A DNA stretch of 64,000 nucleotides from Actinomycetes bacterium (GTDB lineage Bacteria > Actinomycetota > Coriobacteriia > WRKU01 > WQUG01). Below, piece after piece: positions 40,401 through 52,400 of this stretch. The notes beneath the pieces were generated by a model. It was not told the origin of the DNA, searched no databases, and saw only the letters and a program-made list of their open reading frames with translations. The position numbers and the translations under genes were made by a program. The stretch's first letter is position 1. Every line of letters starts with the position of its first letter. The DNA is taken from contig JAISUC010000010.1 in the NCBI GenBank assembly GCA_031272275.1, positions 1 through 64,000 on the forward strand. Direction: 5' to 3'.

Positions 40401-43400
40401 AGGGCGGCAGCTATCTGACCAGTCTGAACCTGACCGGCTTGACGCATCTGGACACGATCGGAAACGAAGCCTTTGCCAACGCAAAACTGACGGGCACACT
40501 GGACTTCAGCACGAACACGGCACTGAAAAATATCGGCACGCGCTCGTTTCGCAGCAGTCCCATCACCGACGTCGTGTTTCCACCCTCAATTGAGCTCATC
40601 AACATTATGGCTTTTGCTTACTACAGCGGTGACAGCTTGGTGCTCTCAGACCTGCCGGCTTTGAAAATATTGGCCGCGGGCGCTTTCGGACAATACAACA
40701 CCGAGGGTTCGCCGGCCCCCCTGCAGACCATGGTGTTGCGCAACCTGCCGTCCCTGGTCAACCTGAACCGTGCTGACCCTAGCTACAACGGAACACCGGT
40801 CGAGTCGACCGATTACAAGGCCGGCGCCACGATCGAGACCGCCTATTGCATGACCAACGGAGCAGACGGCATCGCCGGCACCAACGATGACGAGTTACAG
40901 GGCAGCGCCATCGTGGGTAGCATTTTCGGAAACAGCTTACCGAGTATGACCACGCTGACCATCGACAACGTGGGGCTGTACGGTTTGCCGCCCAAGGCCT
41001 TTTATGGCAGTCCCCTGACCAGCCTGACCATACGTAATATGCCCAACCTGACCAACATCGGCATCTATGGCGACAAGCAAAGCGACGGCATCACCAACGT
41101 CGGCACCGGTGCCATTTGTAACCTGGGCACGTTCGAGACCGCGCAGTTGGCACAGCTGACGCTGGACAACCTGCCACAGCTGCGGGTCATCGGAAACGAG
41201 ACCTTCCTGAACTCGCCCTTGGAAAGCCTGACCCTGACGAATCTGTCGCAATTGCAGATTATCGGTGAACGTGCCTTTGCAAATGCGACGAAGCTGACCG
41301 GCCTGGACTTGAGCAATCTGACGAACCTGGAAATCATCGGGGACGAGGCCTTCAAGGAATCCCCCATCGAGACCCTGAACTTGGCAGGCGACACCGCGCT
41401 CAAAAAAATCTGTTACGAGGCCTTTTATCGCAACCGTCTGACCACGGTTGATCTGTCCGGTCTGTCGGCCTTGGAAATCATCGGATCACGTGCGTTCTCG
41501 GACGGCTCGATGCCGAATACCGCCTATGTTGAAAAGACCACCGGTGGCGGCGCCCTGATTACTTCCCTGATTTTGCAGAACAACACCTCGTTGCGCATGA
41601 TAGGCAGTGTCGACGGCGGCAGCTTGGGAGACGCCTACAAACGCGCCAGCTATTATCTGTGCGGCGAGGGTAACCGGACCTTTTACGGCGCGCGCCTGAC
41701 GCAACTGGATTTGTCCGAGGCCCCGAACCTGGAATCAATCGGCTTTGCCGCCTTCATCAACTCGCCTATTGAAAACTTGGATTTCACCGGCTTGAACAAG
41801 CTGCAATACATCGGCATGCTGTCCTTTGCCGCCTATGCCGGAGACGAGTTGACGATCAAAGATCTGCCGGCGCTCTATGAAATTGGGGGCCTGGCGTTTT
41901 CGGCCGGTCGCACCACCACCAACCTGCGTTCGCTGACCCTGGAAAATCTGCCGCAACTGCATTACTTGGCAGAACAACAGGCATTTCTCTATGACTCGAA
42001 CGGGTTGTTGGTCACGGATTTTCAGGGCTACAACACGACACACTATGGCCTGCCCTATCCCATCGATACTACGAATCTCGCCAAAAAGGCTTACGAACAG
42101 CTGACCTCGCTGACCCTGAAAAACCTACCCAACCTGAACTGCATTCCGCCTTACACGTTCTTTGCCTCACCCCTGTTGCAGGTGACACTGGAAGATCTGG
42201 GTATTTATGCCATCGGATACGATGCGTTTTACCGGGCGCAGCTCAGCTATCTGGACCTGAGCGTTGGGCTGGATAACCTGGCAACCATCGATTATCAGGC
42301 GTTTTGCCAGGTCCCGATAACCCAACTGAACGCATCGAATCTGCCTGCGCTGAAACGCATCGGCGCCGAAGCCTTCCTCTATTCGTCACTCTCGTACTTG
42401 GATCTGACCGATTCGACTGATTTCGTCGGTTTTCCGACCTACACCGACGCCAACAACGTCGTCCACAAAAGCGCCTTTGGCAGCGTCAGTGACGCCATGC
42501 ACGGCTCCCAGTTGGGATACGTCTTGATAGGTGGCATCGGAGCGGATAACACCACCGACAACCTGTATGCCGAAAACTTCACCACGTCTGCAACCACGAC
42601 ACAAAACGCCCTGCTCCCGCCGACGCGCACGGTCACCGATGACAGCGCGATGGCAAACGTCGACCAGACTTTCAACCGAAACAACCATGTTCCGGTCTAC
42701 ATCCTGGGTAACGCGCGCGCCGTCACGACCCAAGACGGCTACATCATCAATCCGGTGAACATCCGCGTGAACTATGTCTATATCGGGGACGGCGATGACA
42801 ATGGACCGGACCCGACTGACACGGTCAGCTACCCATTGGGAGTCGATGACCCACAGTATCAATCTGACCTGGCCGCGTGGCGGGCCTCTCAACCCGACAG
42901 TGTTCCCAATGTGGATCTGCGACCGGGGCGCATCGTTCAGGCGCCGTATGATGCCGTCAACCATACTGCCGTGGTTCAGGCGCTCGATGTCGCCGGCTAC
43001 AAACTGGTGGCGTCGAACTCGTCGACCATGACGATTGACAACGTCACCTTCCCGAGCAGTGATAACCTGTCCGACCCCGACTGGGTCGAGCCGGGAAACG
43101 AGTTCACGTTCTATTACGAACGCGACACGACGTCTCAGAACGCCATCTACACCCTGTACGAAAGCGGGGTCAAAATCTATGACGAAATCGGAAAGATACT
43201 GGAAACCTCTTGGGGGCTGACCAACAGTAGCAACGACCCGAACCTGGCCATCGGGGCCGGGTGGACGGTACAACTGAGCTACGACCCCCTGCGCGTCCAG
43301 TTTGTGGGGGCGTCCAGTTCGAATGTCTACACTTACAGCAACGATCCGCTGGCAGGTATCGTCACCTTTACCTTTACCGGCTCGTTGCCGGCAGGGACCT

Positions 43401-46400
43401 TTTCGCCGACCTGTTTCTGGCAACTGATTCCGGGTAGAACCGAGATGGATCGCGATTTTCCGATTTATGCGGCGTTGGTGACGCCCGAACACACAGTGAC
43501 CTTGGCGGAATCGACCACCGGCGGCGGCACCTATTACGGCATGACTCCGGGTACCGTGGTTCCCGGACGCCCCGTGGCAGAGGCGCGCCCCATTGTGTAC
43601 TTGCGCGGGATGTATCGCACACCCGACTTTGTGAAAAGCGCGCGCCCCATCAACAAACCTATCACGACCAAAGCGCCGCAATTCCCCACGGGGACCGACG
43701 ACGTGGCAAACTTTGAAGCATCGTGGTCGTCGACCGAAAGCGCGTTTTACACCTACGACGACTTCACGATGATTTACACACTGAAAGCCGGTGTGAACCG
43801 ATCGTTTAACCGTAACGTCGCAGACATCACGTATACGGATACGCTCCCGATCTATTACGTGAACGATCACCTGTTGGACGGCGATCCCTCCGATTCGGCA
43901 ACCGGCAGTAAGGTTCGGACTATCGCGACCTTTGATCCTGCCAAAAATCCCGGTTGGGAAATCACCGAGGTCTACGAACTGGGACCCGATGGCATTTACG
44001 GCACGGCAGACGACGGACGAACTTGGGTCTATGTGGCAGATCCGGACGGTAACCCCGCCACGGCGGACGGTCCGTTTGTCTATTATCAGAATTTCTCGGG
44101 GCCCACCACCCAGGTTGTCTACACCGGATCATTGAGCGACCTGACCGCGACCAAAGTCAGTTACACCTACGACAAACTCTGCACCACGACCCCGCCATCG
44201 GCGACCTTGATTCTGGACTTCCCCTATGCTTGGGATGACCACGAATTCGTGAACAACGCATCCTATGTGGCATCGGTCTATCGCCCCCTGTACGGGGATA
44301 TGACCCAATTCAGCGGAGCGGATTCAATCAAGTCGTTGGTTGTAGGGGTTCCCATCGGAAACTTCACCAAGCAATCGACCAGACCCCATGAAACCGCCGA
44401 CAGCGAAAACGGCACCGACGGATTGAATGTCATTCCCGCATCTCCTGCTGTTGCCGCAGGCGAACTGGACGATACCTATGCGGGGACCCATGAAGCCCTG
44501 GCACCCGAACCGATTGCGCCGGGCGACGGTCAGGTCATCATCGGTCGTCAGGGCTGGTTTTATGATTCCGCCATCGAAAAGAACCAAAGCCCGGATTCGG
44601 GCGTGGGCGAACAACGCTGGGATATCTCTGTTGCCGGCAGGGATGAAAACGGAGTTGACCTGCCGGAAGGATCCTATTTCAAGAATCTGATCTTTATCGA
44701 CACCTTGTATGATTCCCGGCTGCGTTTCAAGGGCGCAAGCGTTAATGACTTCGCCCCGGCTGTTGTCACCGCCTATGCATCAGACGGCAGTATCCTGTTC
44801 CAGCAGATGGTCTCACAGCGGATCAATTTCCCGACCGACATCCGTGATGCTATTTATAAAGTCACCGTGAGCAACTCGCTGACGACTGTCCGCAGCGGCC
44901 AAGAAAAAAGCGTTCTGATCTTTACCGAACTGCGCGATCCGTCTATTACCTGGGAAGGCATTATGGGCGGCACGTCGGTCGCGCACAATGACGGAACCGA
45001 ATACGGCGGCGGTGCCTATGACCCCGTTTCGCGTACGGCTGACGATTATTTCTGGAACCTGGGCGAGGTCACCCGCACCCTGGTGCAGTCTAGCGTCGAC
45101 CCGGAAACGGGAAACACCGTGTTCACGCAATCTGTGAACCACGCCGACCAGTTCGATACGATTCGTATCCATAACCAAGTCGAGGGATTGGGCATCGAAA
45201 AATTTTCCAGCGTGCCTGCCGGTAACCCCTTTATCGCAGGCGACGCGGTGGACTATACCATCAAGTTGGATACTTTTAATGCAGAAACCGGCGCACAAAA
45301 CAGCGATTGCCGTGGCGTCGATATGGAATTGGACAACGTGGTCATCATTGATGTGCTGCCGCCGTGCTATAACTACACGAAATTCACCCCCGCCACCCAG
45401 CTGGTGCTGGCATCCAGCGACGGGCCTGACGCGGATGATCTGGCATACACCGTGCAGTATGTCAGTGACGGCTTTATTGACAATGCCGGTAAAAAATACG
45501 ACATCATCCGCATTGAAATCGATCACCTGAAGGTCAGCGAGCTGTATACTACGCAATTCTTGAAAGACGTTACCGGTAACGCGGTTGCCCAGTCAGGCGT
45601 CGTCGGTAAAATTAGCGGCTATATCGACCAGTCCGCCGGTGCGATGACGGTGCTGAACCGCGTGTTTATGGATTACGACGCAACAGGCGCAACGGTGGTT
45701 AAGGTCGGCACGGATAGCGAGAGTTATACTCCCGCGCGTTATGTGTCGGATCCGAATACGGGCACGAACATCGACAACCCGCAGTACAACGTGAACGACG
45801 AGATCTCAAACGGCATCGTCGACGGTAACAACCCCTTCCACGCGACCCCCACACCCGCAGACGACAGCGATGACATCCTGGTCGGCACCGATGTCGGTGT
45901 GACCGGTGCGACCCGGCAGCTGATTGCGCAAAAGTCGATACGGACCAAGGTCACCTCGACATCATACGGGGCATGGCAGACCACGCCGCCGTCGCGCGAC
46001 GGCAGGCCGGTTCAGCTGGCAGGGGTCAGTACCGGTGGCGTGGCTGCGACCTGGGCATACGATTACCAATACCGGCTGCGGGTCCAGAACAACACGGATC
46101 CCTCGGTTCACGAGGACACCTTTGAGATTTTGGATATTTTGCCGCATGTGGGCGACCACACCATCATTCCGGACAACGACGGGGTGTGGGCCGAACGCAA
46201 CAGCGAGTTCGCCGACGAGCTGGTCGGCGTGCGGGTGCCCGCCGGTTACACCGTGGAGTTTTTGGTCAGCAACCCCGCCACGGCAATCCCTGCGGATTTG
46301 GGCGACATCGCGCAGCCCGACCCGGGCAACCTGACCAATGTCATCGGCACACCCGACGGCGTCAAGGATGCCGCCGACGTGCAGTACTGGTTCGAGAACC

Positions 46401-49400
46401 CGCCTGCCGGGTATACCTGGTATACGGGGGTTATCAACGTCGGACTGTCGACGGTCGGTGTGGATGCGACCGACTATTTCCTGTTGGCGGATCTGGCGGG
46501 CGGCACGATTGACCCCGCTGCGGTTCGTGCGATTCGCATCAAGGGCACGCCGGCGCTGCGTGTGCTGGAAAACACGCCGCTGGATATCATTGTCGATATG
46601 CATGCGCCACTGACCGGGACCGAGGTCGGCATGCGCGCCATCAACAACTTCGTCTGGAAATGCAACACGCAAAACCGTTATCTGGAAGTCCCATCCGTCT
46701 ATAACCAGGTGCCGCCTTTTGCCGCCAGCGTGCATGTCAAGAAAGTCGCCGGTGGGACCAACGCCGCCCTGGCAGGCGCAAAGTTCGGGCTGTATGCGGT
46801 GACCGACGAGGGCACCGAGGAACTGTTACAGGTCAAGACCTCAAACGCTGCGGGCGAGCTGAGCTATACCGAGGTGGTCGCGGGCGAATACGTAATCCGT
46901 GAGATTTCGGCCCCTGCCGGTTATGACATCTGTGGCGACAGCTGGAATGTCACGGTGCTGGAAAAAGCGGTTCCCTGGGATTATTACGTGTCGGCGGTTC
47001 CCATCAGTGTTTACACAGACGCCGATGGTGACGGAATACCCGATTGCGCGGGTCTGGACGGTATCGTGGGCACGGCCGATGACACCGGAAACCCGACAAC
47101 TGCCGATGCGGTGGGTACCCCGCAGCCCTCGTCATTCGGGTCGGTCGGTGTGTGGGCACCCGGCGCCGATGGCATTCTGGATGCCGCGCACGGCGGGGTA
47201 CAGGCGGCCGTCAGTACTGACGACTACCACGACGCAAACGGCTGGAACGCAGGACCCGACGGCATTCTGGATGCCGCGCACGGCGGGGTACAGGCAGCAG
47301 TCAGCGCAGACGACATCTATCAGACACCGGCTGCCGTCAGCGACCCGCCGTTGCCGACCCGCCTGCGCCTGCAAAAGGTAGGCCTGAACGAGGCGGGCAC
47401 GGTCAGCACCGGGCCGCTGTCAGGGGCGAAGTTCGGGCTGTATTCGAATGCGGCATGCACCGCCGCCAGCCTGATTGCCGAACAGACCACCAACAGCGGC
47501 GGCTTTGCCATCTGGGAGGGCTTGGCACCCGGAACCTATTACGTGCGCGAGACCCAGGCGCCGGCAGGCTATGACCCGGTCAGCGTGGCGACGCCCATAT
47601 ACACCGTCACGATACCGGGCGGTTCGGCACACGTCGACGACATTGCGCTGGATGCGGTTGCGGGCGGTGCCATCGACCCGGTCACCAATATGCCCGATGT
47701 ACGCAGTGTTGTGCGCGGCAACCTGACGCTGGCCAAAGTGGACGGCGTCAATGGGGATGCCCTGGCGGGCGCAACCTTTAAGGTCACGCGTGGTCCGATT
47801 AACCTCTACAGCGACTATTTGGTCGGCAGCACCAACCCGGCACGTCTGCAGACGGCGTCGGAATGGAAATCCTACACGGGCAATTTCTCGGTGTCGGCAT
47901 CCGGCACGGTGAGCATCAATGGACTGTTGACGTTGGGTCCCGGCATGACCGGTGCCTATGATATGGCCGGCGGTGTCGTCTATACGGTTGAAGAACTGGT
48001 GGCACCGACAGGTCTGGATCGGGTGAAGTTTGATGTCGTGGTCTATCCGGATCATTGCGCGGTTGTCGCCGGCAGTGTGTCCTATTGGTCCGGCACGGCT
48101 TGGGTCGCACCGGCAACCGCCGAGCTGAGCGACGCGGACTTGGCATATGACAGCAGCGGTCTGTTCTCGCAGACAACCACGGTGACTGTGGTAAACAGTC
48201 TGGCATCGGTCAATGTCGCCAAACGCGGTATCGACCTGTTGGATCAAACGCTGGTGCAAAAGCCTGAAACGCAGCTGAGCTATTCTGACGGCGTAGCGTT
48301 GGCAGGGGTTGAGTTCGAACTGTGGCGCGACCGCGGCATTGCCGGCGTCACGGCCGATGATGCCCCGATGGTGGGCAGCGCCGTGGCGGATGCGTCGGGC
48401 AAGCTGAGTTTCAAACACCTGCAGGTGGGCGTGGTGTATTACCTGTCCGAGGTCGCATCCACGGTTCCTGCCGGATACGCGGCATTGACCGACCCGGTGC
48501 CTTTTATGCTGGATGCGACAGGCGCCGTGCATACAGTGACAAGCGGGGGAGCCCTGGGGACGTCCTATGATTCCGGCGCGGTGATGATCAAGAACTATCC
48601 GATTCCGGTGCCCGCACGTCTGAAGCTGACGAAAACCACCAGCATCCCGACTGCAGACGGCACGGTGGCGGCGGGTGACCTGACGTCCAGCGGGCCACTC
48701 CCCCTGATACGCTTTTATATCGAGAAACGCAATGACGGCAGCGGCGTGTTCGAACCCTATGTTATTGACGCAGGGGTGGATATGATGCCGGGGACCGCCG
48801 ATGATGTCACCTGGATCACCACCAGCGACGGAACCGCCGGAGCCTATGATTTGGAAAGCGGCGTAGGCAGCAGCTACACCGATGACCAGGGGACGCTGAG
48901 CACGGCAGATGATACGACCGAGAGCTTGGCTGTCGGACAGGCCTGGCTGGCGGGACTGACGGCGGGGACGTACCGGATTACCGAACAGCCGGTGGCTGAT
49001 GCACCGATGAACGGGGCGTATCTGACACAGACCGTGACGCGAACGCTGGTGGTCGGGGTGACGCAGCTGGGAACGGCGCCTGCATACAGCTATGATTTCA
49101 ACAACACGCCGGTGACGCCGGTGATGGTTAAGGGCGATTACGTCGGGACGTTCGACCCGACGGATTCGTACAGTCAGGCACAGCTGCAGGTCGCCTATCA
49201 GCTGCTGGAGGATCCGGCGGGTGACGGTACGGCACCTGCCAATGACAGCGACAATCAGCATCCGCATCAGATGCTCCGTTCCGACGGCAAGGTCGATTTG
49301 ATTGCGGGTCTGGGCGGCGCGACGTTTTTGATGTCGGAGTACACGGGCACGTCGCCGGTACCTGCGAACTTGGTCGGGACCTGGTTGGTGACGTCACGTG

Positions 49401-52400
49401 CCGACGGCAGCTTTGATTTCACCAGTACGGTGTCGACGCCGGTTGCCGGTGTGACCTTTGCGGGCTTTGATCAGGCGAAGTGTTATTCGTTTGTTGAGGT
49501 CACACCACCTGCCGGCTACGAGTTGAATGCCACGCCGGTCTATTATTACCCCGCCTATGATGCGGCAACCATGCGTACGAACGGCGGCAAATGGATTTCG
49601 CTGGAAAACAAAGTCGTCAAACACAAACTGACCGTCAGCAAGTACGCGGCGGACACCAAAGACTCGCTGGCGAACACAGAGTTTGCGCTGTACTATCCGG
49701 ACGGCACACTGGTGTTGTCCAACAGTTCCGCGGTTGCTTACGCGACCTTTATGACCGACAGTTCCGGCGTGTTGCAGCTGCCCGATTTGCCGACCGGGAC
49801 CTATTATCTGAAGGAAATCGCGGCGCCCGCCGTGGGTGGTGACGCGAATTATTACGAGGTCAAGACCGGGTATTATCGCATCGTCATCGACGGCAAAAAG
49901 GACGTCGGCGCGGCCGCCCCCGAATCGGCACACCAGACCGATGCCCTGTCACCGTTTACCGGGGATCCGGCGAACTTCACCTATGACGGCACCGATACCC
50001 TGAACCCGAACTACGCAGGACCCGCGGCAGCGGGGCGCACGCAACCCTATGACCTGTACACGAATGCCTACAACTACATTTATCCCGATACCTTGGTGAC
50101 ATCGGGTGACGCCTATGCGGTTGTGTATGACCGGCGTACAGTCGATCCCTTCCCGCTGACGATTGCAAAGCAGCTGTATGGGGCGGACGACGCCGCCAAT
50201 CCAGACCGGCGTTTCTATTTCCGCGTCGAGTTCGATCGGACCGAACTGGATGGGGCGGGAAATCCCTTGCCTGATGCACAGCAGGTTGAAAACTGGGAGA
50301 TCTATTCGGTGGGTTCCCCCTATACTCTGTACCAGAGCGACCAGGACGACGTGGGCAGCGACGGCTTCGTGATGGCAGGTGACGTGATTGCCATCAAGGT
50401 CGGTCAGCACGCAACCATTGCGGCGGGTCTGCCCATCGGAACGCGCTATCGCGTCACGGAAACCGATGCATCCGGAGCCGTGTTGCCGGGTTGGGCTGCC
50501 ACCGTGGTGCAAACCGTGCCCGACGACACCGTCCTTCCGCATGATGCGGACAGCGATCCCGACCTGATCGACGTGACACCGGACACAGCCATTGACGCAA
50601 ACGGCGACGGCGACTATACGGATCCGGGCGACGTGCCCCCCGACCGGGTGTCGGGTCAGCTGGTGGTGCTGGATACGCACGGGGATGCGGACCCGTCCAA
50701 TGATGAGGGACACCAAGTCGTGACCTTTACAAACCAAAAGTCGACCGATCTGGACTTCACCAAGTACTTCACCGCAAACGGTATGGATTATCCGTTGGCG
50801 GGCGCCGAGTTCACGCTGTATCGGTGCTCGGTGTTGGCGGACGGGGATCCCACCAACGATGCCGCGCACCTGGCTGCGGGCCACGACGAGGCCGGCAGCA
50901 CCGGGGACTGTTGGGAGGCTTGGCAGTCGCAGGTCAGCACGGCAAACGGAACCGTGCATTTCGATGATCTGACCCTGTATGGGGATGACGGCAGCGGTCA
51001 GCCCTATGCAAATGTGTATGTACTGGCAGAAACCGGAACACCTGCCGGGTATACGGTGCCGTTCGGGTATTGGGAAATCACCATCGACCCCTATCAGGCA
51101 ACGGCAGACGCCCGCATTGTGTCGATTACCGCACACGGCAAAGGCAACCTGCAGCCGCCTGCGTTCGAATCCGGCAACTATGACGGCGATGCCACCAACG
51201 GAAACGAGCTGCGGTTGCGCAACGACCGGCGGGCGACCTTGCCCATGACGGGGGGCTTGACCCGGATGTGGGTCGTGTGGGTCATCGGCATGGTGCTGAT
51301 AATCGCCGGTGTCGTGGCATGGTTCCTGCGTCCCCGCCGCAAGGGCGACGGCACAGACACCGGGCAGAACGGGCAGACCGGGCAGACGGCTATGGGGAAG
51401 GTGCTCACGGTTCTGTTGCCGGCAATCCTGTTGGCGGCAGCGGTGGCAGGTACCGTGTTCGCAGGCGCAGCGCCTGCGGCAGCCGCGCCTACGCACGGCT
51501 CGATCACCATCTATAAGTATCAGGTCGACGACCGCACGACAGCCGTCCCGAATGCGACCGGGCAACCGTCCGACATTTACAGCTACAGCGGCGGCAGCGA
51601 ACCGGTTGCCGGTGCCCGGTTCCGGCTGGTCCATGTCGTAGCGGGCGGAACCGCGTCCACCGCGCTGTTCAGTTATGACGGGGAATACTATATAGCCGCA
51701 ACCGGGGCTGCGGCCTACAGTCAAACGGCGACGACCGACAGCGCGGGCAAGGCATCGTTCGGCACGCTCCCCCTGGGTTTGTATCTGGTGACGGAACTGT
51801 CGGGGACCGGGACGATTGATATCGAGCCGCCGTTTATGGTGCAGATTCCCACGGCAATCGAAACCATCGGGCCTGCCGATGATTTGGTGTATGACGTGAC
51901 GGTGTATCCCAAGGCCGAGCCGATTTTGATTCACAAGTCCTATGCCGAACACGCGAGCGACGGTGCCGCCGACGGCTGGCAGGACGGCAGCGCGAACATC
52001 GGCGACACCGTGCTGTGGAAGGTCGCGTCCACCGTGCCGGTCGATATTGCACACGCGCAACAGTACACGGTCGACGATTACTATCAGCCGGGTCTGTCGG
52101 TCGATGCGGATGGCGTGCGTATTCGCGCCTGGGCGACAGAGGGTGACTTGTTGCATCCGCCGCTGTATTTGGTCGCGGGCGTCGATTACGTGCTGACGGT
52201 TACCGGGGACGGCGCGGCAGGCACGACGGTTTCCTATACGCTGACGCCCGCCGGGCAGCAAAAGGTCGACGGGTACCGCGTGTTGGAACTGTATGTGCCG
52301 ACGAAGCTGCTGGAAAACATCGCACTGAATACGGCGGTGGATACGCCGGCGCGCCTGACCTATGTCGATGCGTCTGCGACGCGCATTGTGCTGGATACCG

